Assembly: GCF_000745345.1 (NCBI RefSeq) | Contig: NZ_JQNR01000004.1 | Coordinates: 558,001-622,000 of the forward strand | Length of the DNA stretch: 64,000 nucleotides | Source: Actinacidiphila yeochonensis CN732 | Lineage (GTDB): Bacteria > Actinomycetota > Actinomycetes > Streptomycetales > Streptomycetaceae | Direction: 5' to 3' | Part shown: positions 16,687-24,089 of the stretch, piece by piece | Layout: each line of letters opens with the position of its first letter | Numbering within the stretch: position 1 is the stretch's first letter | The notes under the pieces: model-generated | Told to the model about the DNA's origin: nothing | What the model saw: the letters and a program-made list of their open reading frames with translations, nothing else | Databases searched by the model: none | Made by a program: the position numbers and the translations under genes

Positions 16687-17471
16687 ATGGCACCGTCCGC
16701 CCCCCGTACCGGACCTGGCGCGCGCCGGACCCCGGGCGCGACTCCGACCGGTGACCGGTCCGAGGACCAGGAAGGCGACCCGGCCGCGGACCAATCGCCC
16801 CGGGCCAAGGACCGACGCGACCCGGCCGCGGACCAGGCTGAACGGGGCGCCGGCCAGCGCGACCGGGCCGGGACCCGGGACCGGACCGCCGGAGGGGAAC
16901 CAGGCCGGGCCGGTGAGCGCGCCGGCGGCCCCCGCTCGCGGCCATCGCGGCCTCCCTGCAACGCGAACGGCGCCGTGTCGGCCTCTCCCTCGCCGAGGCC
17001 GCCCGGCGGGCCGGCATCGCCAAGTCCACGCTCTCCCAGCTCGAATCGGCCACCGGCAACCCCAGCGTGGAGACACTCTGGGCGCTCAGCGTCGCTCTGG
17101 ACGTTCCCTTCGCCCAACTCGTCGACCCGCCGCGACCGCGCGTACAGGTCATCAGGGCCGGAGAGGGACCGACCTTCACCGCCGAGCACTCCTCGTACGT
17201 GGCCACGCTGCTCGCCTCCTGCCCGCCGCACGCGCTCCGCGACATCTACCTGGTCTCCGCCGAACCCGGCAGCGCCCGCGAGTCCGAGCCGCACATGCCG
17301 GGCCTGGTGGAACACGTGGTGCTCAGCACCGGCCGCGCACTCGTCGGCCTCACCGGGGACCCGGTCGAACTGCTCCCGGGTGACTACATCAGCTACCCCG
17401 GTGACGTCCACCACGTCTTCCGCGCGCTCGAACCGGGTACGTCAGGGGTGTTGCTCTCCGAACACGGCTGA
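16687..17471 (+). pseudogene. XRE-family HTH regulator with C-terminal cupin domain (apparent frameshift)
   Basis: The C-terminal frame encodes a complete HTH_3 domain (RRVGLSLAEAARRAGIAKST... SQLES), then a cupin-type domain with GDYISYPGDVHHVF near the end. The HTH frame has no ATG or GTG start; it opens after a stop at 16914. A well-placed start (ATG 16687, preceded by GGAGGAG) lies one frame away and encodes a charged, disordered leader. Adding one C to the C5 run at 16929-16933 joins the two frames smoothly (AGGPPLAAIAAS). The gene is therefore either freshly broken or intact and mis-sequenced. It is divergent from azlCD, which it probably regulates. Cupin regulators of this type often sense small molecules. 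Confidence 0.8.
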
Positions 17472-17590
17472 TGTCCCCGCACAGCCGATGTCCCCCTAGG
17501 GTGGGCCGAGTCGGTCCTGGGACACGAGGGCCGGGCATGCAGGGCCGGTCTCGTCGTCCTACCGGTTGCGGGGGCAGAGCGGTCCGGTCC

Positions 17591-17636
17591 GGCCGGTCCG
17601 GCCGGTCCGTACCGATCCGGCCGGTCCGGCCGGTCC
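17591..17636. repeat. GGCCGGTCC tandem repeats
   Basis: Two tandem copies of GGCCGGTCC (17591-17608), a 10-base spacer, then two more (17619-17636). They lie in the gap before the crotonase gene. Their function is unknown; they could fold into alternative GC-rich hairpins. Confidence 0.75.
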
Positions 17637-17759
17637 GTGCTGTTCCGGGGCCTTCGGCCCGCGCCGCTCGGCGAGTCGGCAGGCGCGGCCCCAACAGGTC
17701 GATGACGCCGCTCTCCTCGCCCGCGCACGCCCCGTTCCGTCGACCTCGTGGAGGCCCCG

Positions 17760-18533
17760 ATGCCCGCACCCGCCGCCGTACGGACCGAGCGCAGCGGTCC
17801 GGTCACCACCGTCGTGCTCTCCAGGCCCGAGGTGCGCAACGCCGTCGACGGCCCCACCGCGCGGGCCCTGGCCGACGCCTTCCGCGCCTTCGACGCCGAC
17901 GACGGTGCCGCCGCGGCGGTGCTCTGGGGCGAGGGCGGCACCTTCTGCTCCGGAGCCGACCTCAAGGCGTTGGGCACCCCCCGCGGCAACCGCTTCGAAC
18001 CCGACGGAGACGGCCCGATGGGGCCGACCCGCCTGCGGCTGGGCAAGCCGGTGATCGCGGCGGTCAGCGGCCACGCCGTCGCCGGCGGCCTCGAACTCGC
18101 CCTCTGGTGTGACCTGCGCGTCGCCGAGGAGGACGCCGTCTTCGGCGTCTTCTGCCGGCGTTGGGGCGTCCCGCTGATCGACGGCGGCACCGTGCGGCTG
18201 CCCCGGCTCGTCGGCGCGGGGCGGGCGATGGACCTGGTGCTGACCGGTCGTCCGGTCGGCGCCGACGAGGCACAGGCGATCGGTCTCGCCGACCGGGTGG
18301 TACCGACGGGCACCGCGCGCGCCGCCGCCGAGGAACTGGCCGCGAGGATCGCCGCGTTCCCGCAGACCTGCGTACGCCACGACCGGCTCGCCCTCCTGGA
18401 GACCGAAGGGCTGCCCGAGACCGACGCCCTCGCCGTCGAGGCCGCCCACGGGCGGGTGTCGATCGCCGAAGCCGCTGCCGGTGCAGCCCGGTTCGCCGCC
18501 GGCGACGGCCGCCACGGCGCGTTCCCCGGCTGA
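17760..18533 (+). CDS. Enoyl-CoA hydratase/isomerase (crotonase) family protein
   Basis: A 257-residue crotonase-fold enzyme, expected to act on an acyl-CoA thioester. The two oxyanion-hole segments are present: TFCSGADLKALG and GHAVAGGLELAL. The region where crotonases place their two acidic catalytic residues reads FCRRWGVPLIDGGTVRLPRLVG, so Asp replaces the usual Glu or the reaction differs. ATG 17760 has GGAGG five bases upstream; an in-frame GTG at 17748 is less likely. It is a single gene in front of an intergenic region and a LysR gene. The substrate is unknown. Confidence 0.85.
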   Translation: MPAPAAVRTERSGPVTTVVLSRPEVRNAVDGPTARALADAFRAFDADDGAAAAVLWGEGGTFCSGADLKALGTPRGNRFEPDGDGPMGPTRLRLGKPVIAAVSGHAVAGGLELALWCDLRVAEEDAVFGVFCRRWGVPLIDGGTVRLPRLVGAGRAMDLVLTGRPVGADEAQAIGLADRVVPTGTARAAAEELAARIAAFPQTCVRHDRLALLETEGLPETDALAVEAAHGRVSIAEAAAGAARFAAGDGRHGAFPG

Positions 18534-18648
18534 ACCGCCGGCGCATGCCCTCTTCCCGCTCGCCCTCCTTTCCACATGCCCTCTTTGCCGCGCGCCCTCC
18601 TTTTCGCGTGCCCTTCCGCCCTTTCGACGGGGCCGCGCCCGGGAACCC

Positions 18649-18866
18649 TCAGCTGCGACCCCCGCCGCCTGGCCGGTGCACCCAGGTGACTTCGGCCCGG
18701 AGCGTCGGCAGCGCCCAGGGCTCCACGGCGCCGCGCACCAGATCGGCCAGGAACCGGACCGCCCCACCGGTGTAGTGCCACCAGTGGCGATCGCGCGCGG
18801 CCCGGGGCCGCAACCGCTGGCGAGGGCGCCCAACCGGTCGCGGTTCGAGGGATCGAACGACCGCAC
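18649..18866 (-). pseudogene. Small Trp-rich protein gene (apparent frameshift)
   Basis: Two leftward frames with strong GC3 bias abut here. The first, from a possible GTG at 18866 with AGGAG upstream, encodes SFDPSNRDRLGALASGCG. The second encodes HWWHYTGGAVRFLADLV, then EPWALPTLRAEVTWVH and a TGA at 18649. Adding one base to the G4 run at 18804-18807 (C4 on the coding strand) fuses them into a single 72-residue protein. No family was recognised. The WWHYTGG and EPWALPTLRAEVTWV segments look like a folded Trp-rich domain. It is divergent from the LysR gene. Reality of the gene is inferred from codon bias only. Confidence 0.45.
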
Positions 18867-18935
18867 CGGTACCGGCTCCTGTCCGACCGGGGCGGGAGGA
18901 CCGGTGCCGATCGGACGACTGTTTAGGCTTCCCGC

Positions 18936-19853
18936 ATGAAAGAGTGGGACCTGCGCAAGCTCCAGATCCTCCGCGCGCTGCACGACACCGGAACGGTCAC
19001 CGCAGCGGCGGCGGCGCTTCGGATGACGCCGTCCGCTGTCTCCCAGCAACTGGCCGCGCTCGCCAAGCAGGTCGGCGCCCCCGTGCTGGAGGCGCGAGGC
19101 CGCGGGGTACGGCTCACCGGCGCGGCCCACGTCCTGCTACGGCACGCGGAGATCGTCTTCGCCCAACTGGAGCGCGCCGGAGCCGAACTCGACGGCTACG
19201 CCCGGGGTGACGCCGGGCAGGTCAGGGTCGGCACCATCGCCACCGCGATCACCCGGCTGGTCGTCCCAGCCGCGATTCTGCTCCGCAGCGCCGCGCCCGA
19301 CCTGGACCTCACGGTCCGGGAAGCCGAAGCGGCGGAGGTCTACGAGGAGTTGGCAGCCGGTGAGATCGACGTCGCGGTGTCCCTCGCGGTCGACGCGCCC
19401 ACCGCCCGCGACCCGCGCTTCGTGCTCTTCCCGCTGCTCGTCGACCCGTTGGACGTGGCGTTGCCCACCGGCCACCCTCTCGCCGACGTCGCCGGGCTGC
19501 GGCTGGCCATGCTCGCGCAGGAGCCGTGGATCTTCGGCAGCGGCGGGCCGTGGCGCGACATCACCCTCACCGCCTGCGCCGACGCCGGCTTCGTCCCCGA
19601 CCAGGCACACGCCGCCACCGACTGGCCGGCCGTCTTCGCCCTCGTCGCGGCGGGCATGGGAATCGCACTCGTGCCCCGGATGGCGGGCGGCCGGTGGTAC
19701 GAGGTCGTGGTCCGCCCCCTGGAGGCCGACCGGCCGCGGCGCCGCATCGTCGGCGCCGTGCGTGCCGGAACGCAGGACGCCCCACCGCTGCGCCGTGTGC
19801 TCGGCGCCCTGCGGCAGGCCGCGGGGATCGAACCGGACGGCGTCTATCTGTGA
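18936..19853 (+). CDS. LysR-family transcriptional regulator
   Basis: A 305-residue regulator with a typical LysR layout. An N-terminal winged HTH spans about residues 4-62 (LQILRALHDTGTVTAAAAAL... SAVSQQLAALAKQVG), followed by a periplasmic-binding-protein-like sensor domain (about 90-290). The ATG at 18936 has a weak AGG upstream and may have a very short leader. The divergent neighbour is a possible small protein gene at 18649-18866, and the upstream crotonase gene reads in the same direction. LysR proteins often regulate a divergent target, but the target and ligand are unknown here. Confidence 0.9.
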   Translation: MKEWDLRKLQILRALHDTGTVTAAAAALRMTPSAVSQQLAALAKQVGAPVLEARGRGVRLTGAAHVLLRHAEIVFAQLERAGAELDGYARGDAGQVRVGTIATAITRLVVPAAILLRSAAPDLDLTVREAEAAEVYEELAAGEIDVAVSLAVDAPTARDPRFVLFPLLVDPLDVALPTGHPLADVAGLRLAMLAQEPWIFGSGGPWRDITLTACADAGFVPDQAHAATDWPAVFALVAAGMGIALVPRMAGGRWYEVVVRPLEADRPRRRIVGAVRAGTQDAPPLRRVLGALRQAAGIEPDGVYL

Positions 19854-20283
19854 CGGACTGTCTGCGACGGACCGGAGGCGGTCCAAGCCGCCGGGAGTGC
19901 GTGCCGGAGCGAGTGCGACCGCGTACAAACGTGTAGTGGAACTGAAGGAAATGTTCAGAATCTTTCGATGGACATGAACGGTGATGCTTCGTCACAGTGG
20001 GTGTGTGCCGGCGGACGCTGTGCACGGCGGGTGAAGCGTACGGAGACGTGAGCCGTGAGCGGTGCGGGCCGAAGGCAGGCGCCGGAGAGAGGAAGGGCAG
20101 GGGCGAGATGACCAGCGGGGGCTACGAAGCACACCTCGGAGCGGGAGAGACGCGGAGGCCAAGCGCCACGCCGGACGCAGGTGCTCCTGACGCCGGCGCG
20201 TCCACCACGGCTGATCCGGCGACGGTCGAACCAGTGGCCATCGATCCGGTAGCGGTTGATCTGGCCGAGCCGGGGCTCGGAGC
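19854..20283. other. Region upstream of allantoicase, possibly containing its true start
   Basis: The left part (19900-20000) is AT-richer and holds GTTCA...TGAAC arms about 17 bases apart, an operator candidate. ATG 20108 has a good GAGAGGAAGGGCAGGGGCGAG leader and opens a Pro/Ala-rich frame. It would join the allantoicase frame only if one base were added near 20378. This start is possible but not proven. Confidence 0.35.
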
Positions 20284-21521
20284 ATGGCATGGATCGGTGC
20301 ACGCGCCAGTGGCCGCGCCAGTGGCCGCGGCCGCGACCGCGACGGAGACCGGCTCCGGGGCCGGCCCGGGGGCGGAGGGCCCGACCAGCTCGCGGCGCCG
20401 TCCACCGCGCTCACCGACTTCACCGGAGACGCGCTTCCGTACGCGGGCGGACACCCGTACGCGGACTATCGCAGGGCGGAGTCCGTGCCCTTCGCCCACC
20501 TCACGGACCTGACCGATCGGGGGCTCGGCGCAGCGGTGGTCGAGGCCGGCGACGAGTTCTTCGCCGAGCGGGAGAACCTCCTGCTGCCCGGCCCGGCTGT
20601 CTTCGACCCGGAGCGGTTCGGCCACAAGGGCAAGGTGATGGACGGCTGGGAGACACGGCGCCGGCGCGGACCGTCCTCCGACCGCCCCCATCCGGGCGCC
20701 GAGGACAACGACTGGGCTCTTGTGCGGCTCGCCGTGCCCGGTGTGGTGCGCGGGATCGTCGTCGACACCGCCCACTTCCGCGGCAACCACCCCGCTCGGT
20801 GTCCGTCGAGGCAGCGGTGCTGCCCGGCCACGCGGGCACCGTCGAACTCGCCGACCCCAGCCTGGAATGGACCGTGCTCGTGCCCCGCACCGCCGTCGGA
20901 GGCCACGCTGAGAACGCCTTCGCCGTCCATCTGGAGCGACGCTTCACCCACCTGCGGCTACGTCAGTTCCCGGACGGCGGTGTCGCCCGGCTGAGGGCGT
21001 ACGGGGAGGCCGTGCCAGATCCCCGGTGGCTGTCCGTGCTCGGCACCTTCGACCTGGTCGCGTTGGAGAACGGCGGTACCGTCGAGGACGCCTCCGACCG
21101 CTTCTACTCACCACCCGAGCACACCCTCCTGCCCGGCCGTGCCCGGACGATGGACGAGGGCTGGGAGACCCGCCGCCGTAGGGACCAGGGCCACGACTGG
21201 ATCCGGTACCGGCTGGTGGAGCAGGGAGTGGTCCGAGCGGTGGAGATCGACACCGCCTACCTCAAGGGCAACTCGGCGGGATGGGCGGAGCTGTGGGCTC
21301 GCGACGGTTCCGAGGGGGACTGGCGCCCGCTGCTGGAACGGGTCCGTCTCTATCCCGACACCCCGCACCGGTTCCTCATCGACCCGGCGGAGCAGGCCCC
21401 GGCCACCCACGTGAGGATCGACATCTTCCCCGACGGAGGCATATCCCGGCTCCGGCTGCACGGCTCGCTGACGCAGACGGGCGCCGCGCGGCTGGCCGCA
21501 CGGGCCAGGACGCTCGCCTGA
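20284..21521 (+). pseudogene. alc: Allantoicase (apparent frameshift)
   Basis: Allantoicase hydrolyses allantoate to ureidoglycolate and urea in purine degradation. The protein is built of two homologous Alc domains, and both are visible: the first ends around FGHKGKVMDGWETRRRRG, and the second contains RTMDEGWETRRRRDQGHDWIR and AVEIDTAYLKGNSAGW. The reading frame breaks after VVDTAHFRGNHP. Adding one C to the C4 run at 20790-20793 restores RSVSVEAAVLPGHAG. In-frame ATG 20284 is used here; ATG 20108 could be the true start with another one-base correction. A TGACGCC tandem repeat begins at the stop codon. The enzyme would otherwise be complete. Confidence 0.85.
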
Positions 21522-21590
21522 CGCCTGACGCCTGACGCCTGACGCCTGACGCCTGACGCCTGACGCCTGACGCCTGACGCCTGACGCCTG
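21519..21590. repeat. TGACGCC heptamer x10, starting at the allantoicase stop codon
   Basis: Ten perfect tandem copies of TGACGCC run from 21519 to 21588. The first TGA is the stop codon of allantoicase. Because the unit is seven bases long, TGA recurs in all three frames. Confidence 0.95.
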
Positions 21591-21721
21591 TGGTCCACTT
21601 CTGCGGCGGCCCGTAGAGGGGGAGGCGACAGCGCCACCGGACGGGCGGTTCGCATCGGCCGGCACGGCATGGCGTGTCAGCAGGTACGGCGGAGGGAGGG
21701 CTCTGCCGGGGCCCAGCGGGT

Positions 21722-22147
21722 TCACCGTGTCCCGAAGAGCTCCAGCAGATCCGCCTTGCCGAACACACGGGCCGTGTCAATGGCCGAGGGAGTGCCGGAG
21801 GCCGGGTCGGCTCCGGCGTCCACGAGAGCGGTGATCACCTCTTGCTCGCCCTTGAAAACGGCCCCCGCCAGCGGGGTCTGGCCCCGGTCGTTGGCTCGGT
21901 CCACCTCCGCGCCCCGCTGGAGCAGGGCTCGGACGGTCTCCGCGTGGCCGTGGTAAGCGGCGAGCATCAGCAGGGTGTCACCCCGGTCGTTGGTGAGGTT
22001 GACCGGCACTCCGGCGTCCACGTAGGCGGCCAACCGGTCCGTGTCCCCCTGCCGGGCCAGGTCGAAGACCTGCGCGGCGAGCTGGAGCACCTCGGGGTCG
22101 TGGGCAGGCTCGCTGTCGTCGGCGGGTTGGGGTCCGTGGTCCGTCAT
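21722..22147 (-). CDS. Ankyrin-repeat protein
   Basis: A 141-residue soluble protein with about three ankyrin repeats. The consensus is clear in RGDTLLMLAAYHGHAETVRAL followed by RGAEVDRANDRGQTPLAGAV; a degenerate repeat precedes them and another follows (LVDAGADPASG). An acidic N-terminal tail is present. Small ankyrin proteins of this size occur next to catalase genes in other bacteria, but no catalase is seen here. It ends just before a leftward lipoprotein gene that is transcribed in the same direction and lies upstream. The binding partner is unknown. Confidence 0.85.
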   Translation of the reverse strand: MTDHGPQPADDSEPAHDPEVLQLAAQVFDLARQGDTDRLAAYVDAGVPVNLTNDRGDTLLMLAAYHGHAETVRALLQRGAEVDRANDRGQTPLAGAVFKGEQEVITALVDAGADPASGTPSAIDTARVFGKADLLELFGTR

Positions 22148-22156
22148 GCCCCCACC

Positions 22157-23029
22157 CTAAGCAGGGCAGCGCCCTTCGAAGAAGGAGATCACGACATGCC
22201 GCGCCGGACCGTCGCCGACCCGGACGTCCACCGGGACGCACGCCCGGCCGTCCTCGGCGACGAAGAAGGCCCCGAGGAAGGCGGTCGGACCGTCCGGACA
22301 GCCGCTGAAGGTCACCGCAGGAGTGGGGGCCCCGTACTCGCCGCTGAACTCCAGCCCGGCGTGTGCCCGCTGCGCGGCGCCCACGGTCACCGTCACCACG
22401 GCGTCCGCCCGCACCAGGGCCTCAACGCGATAGTGCCAGCCGCCGCCGTTCCGGATGCCGAAGTCGCTTTGCGTCCCCGTGGCCAGGGCACGCAGGCCAG
22501 GCAGGGTCAGCGGTCCGACGGCGATGTCCTCCGGCGGCGAGGCGGGCGACGCGGAGGTGCCACCGGGCGTCCGGGAAGGCGCGGCCGAGGCGGTTCCGCG
22601 ACCAACGGCGGCGGAGGCAGGACGCGTACGGCGCGCGGATGACGAGGACGGTACCGAGGAGGGAGGAGACGAGGGTGAGGGCGGAGCCGAGAGGGAGGAC
22701 AGGAACGGCACGTCGGGGGGTGGGGGAGGAGGGGCCGTGGTGGTCGGAGGGTAAGTCGAGCTAGGAGAGGCGGAAATGGACGTACGGGTGGGTGCGGGAG
22801 CGATGGCTGTGGGGACGGTGCCCTGGAGCGGGTCGGGCTCGCCGTTGAAGGTGGTGCCGTCGGCGCATCCCAGCGGGCGGGGGCGCTCGATACTGCCGAC
22901 CGGTGGCGTGGCGGCCGATGAGGGCGCCGCCTTGTCGGACGGGCCGGAGGGCGTGCCGAAGGAGCAGCCGCCGAGCAGAACCACCGTTCCACTGACCGCG
23001 CAAGCGAATCGCCATGCTCTTCTTGACAT
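22157..23029 (-). CDS. Putative lipoprotein with Ser/Thr/Pro-rich linker
   Basis: About 290 residues. A lipoprotein signal (SRRAWRFACAVSG, then VVLLGGCSFG with the lipobox Cys) leads into a long Ser/Pro/Thr-rich spacer of about 130 residues that would span the cell wall. A C-terminal globular domain of about 120 residues follows (GLRALATGTQSDFGIRNGG... VVISFFEGRCP) with two conserved-looking Cys. ATG 23029 has GAGGAG eight bases upstream; an ATG six bases earlier sits too close to that site. It lies ten bases before the ankyrin gene and probably shares its transcript. No family was recognised. Confidence 0.75.
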   Translation of the reverse strand: MSRRAWRFACAVSGTVVLLGGCSFGTPSGPSDKAAPSSAATPPVGSIERPRPLGCADGTTFNGEPDPLQGTVPTAIAPAPTRTSISASPSSTYPPTTTAPPPPPPDVPFLSSLSAPPSPSSPPSSVPSSSSARRTRPASAAVGRGTASAAPSRTPGGTSASPASPPEDIAVGPLTLPGLRALATGTQSDFGIRNGGGWHYRVEALVRADAVVTVTVGAAQRAHAGLEFSGEYGAPTPAVTFSGCPDGPTAFLGAFFVAEDGRACVPVDVRVGDGPARHVVISFFEGRCPA

Positions 23030-23286
23030 GGGCATCACTCCTCGGTCAGGACGGTACGTCCTCGTCCCGGCCGCGAACAGCCGTCCCCGTGCCGCATTGA
23101 CTCCCTTTCCGGACACACCGGCCGCAGCCTTCGGTCCCCTCCGGGGCTGCCGTCCCCGAGGTTGCCGTCTTCCGTACTCCGGCTCCTCCTCGGCCGGTCG
23201 GCGCGGGCAGCCACGATGGACGCGGCCTCCGACATCCCCGGGAGCGGGTGGGAAGGCGGAGCGATTCAGGCTTCTGAGAGAGGGGG

Positions 23287-23321
23287 AGTGCCGCCCCCGG
23301 GTGCGGCACTGTCAGTGCCGC
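23287..23321. promoter_or_regulatory. Three alternating copies of AGTGCCGC/GCGGCACT before a start codon
   Basis: AGTGCCGC (23287-23294), its reverse complement GCGGCACT (23303-23310), and AGTGCCGC again (23314-23321) end 17 bases before the DUF1877 start. The middle copy can pair with either neighbour, so this is a candidate operator or an RNA switch. It lies in the 309-base divergent gap after the lipoprotein gene, in which no other feature was seen. Confidence 0.45.
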
Positions 23322-23338
23322 CTCCTACGCTCCGGCCC

Positions 23339-23842
23339 ATGAGCATGATCGGTGAGTACGTACGCCTGACCCCGGCCGAACTCGAACGGGCCGTCAAGGA
23401 CCCGGAATGGGCGCAGGACTTCGTCGACGAGTTGGTCGAGTCGGAGCTGGAGGAGAGCCCCGACGCTTCGGCGGCGCGCTGCCACGACACCGACAAGGCA
23501 TGGCACGCCCTCGACTTCCTGCTCGGCCGTCTGGCCTTCCCGGTCGACATCGTCCACGGTGAGGAGGTACTGCCCGGCGCGGAGGACTGGGGCTACGGCC
23601 CGCCCCGCTACCTCACCCCGGAGCGGGTGCGGCTCGCCGCGGAGAAGCTGACCGCTATGACCCCCGAGGACCTGGTCGACGGGGTTACCCCCGACGACCT
23701 GGCGCAGGCCGACGTCTACCCGCGCATCATCTGGGAGCGCGGTGAGTCGCTGGACTACGTGGCCGAGCACTTCCGGGACCTGCTGCCCTTCTTCGAGGCG
23801 GGCGCCCGGGATGGGCATGCCATGCTGCTCTGGCTGGACTGA
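23339..23842 (+). CDS. DUF1877 (YfbM-like) family protein
   Basis: A 167-residue soluble acidic protein of the DUF1877/YfbM family, which has a known structure but no established function. The pattern is typical: an N-terminal SMIGEYVRLTPAEL, a central DTDKAWHALDFLLG, then DWGYGPPRYLTPERV and a C-terminal YVAEHFRDLLPFF. No good Shine-Dalgarno sequence precedes ATG 23339, but an alternating inverted-repeat cluster lies just upstream. A heptamer tandem repeat follows about 50 bases after the stop. Confidence 0.85.
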   Translation: MSMIGEYVRLTPAELERAVKDPEWAQDFVDELVESELEESPDASAARCHDTDKAWHALDFLLGRLAFPVDIVHGEEVLPGAEDWGYGPPRYLTPERVRLAAEKLTAMTPEDLVDGVTPDDLAQADVYPRIIWERGESLDYVAEHFRDLLPFFEAGARDGHAMLLWLD

Positions 23843-23890
23843 GCCGTCGACGGAGGCGGCGGGCTGCTCTCCCCTTAGCCCCGAGGCTCC

Positions 23891-23924
23891 TGCCCGGTGC
23901 CCGGTGCCCGGTGCCCGGTGCCCG
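23891..23924. repeat. TGCCCGG heptamer tandem repeat, about 4.9 copies
   Basis: Four perfect copies of TGCCCGG (23891-23918) and a partial fifth lie between the DUF1877 gene and the DUF5107/TPR gene. Confidence 0.9.
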
Positions 23925-24089
23925 CCCCGGGCGGCCCGAGGCCGCCCAGGTCGCCCGAGGTGGACGGCCGGCGTCCCGGCCGCGGCCCCGGTCCCGGGGC
24001 CGCCGGAGGGCGCGGGCGTACGCCAGCACGCGGTATCCGTCGAAGCCGCGGCCCGGACGCTCTGGTCAGCGGCCGCCGGAAGAGGTTCC

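Noticed and set aside
17393..19130. Long leftward open frames across the crotonase gene
   Set aside because: Low-complexity shadow frames; only 18649-18866 shows independent coding character.
20108..20283. ATG 20108 as the allantoicase start
   Set aside because: It has a good leader but lies in another frame and needs a second one-base correction; kept as a note only.
21519..21590. Tandem heptamers as a CRISPR-like array
   Set aside because: Units are contiguous 7-mers with no spacers.
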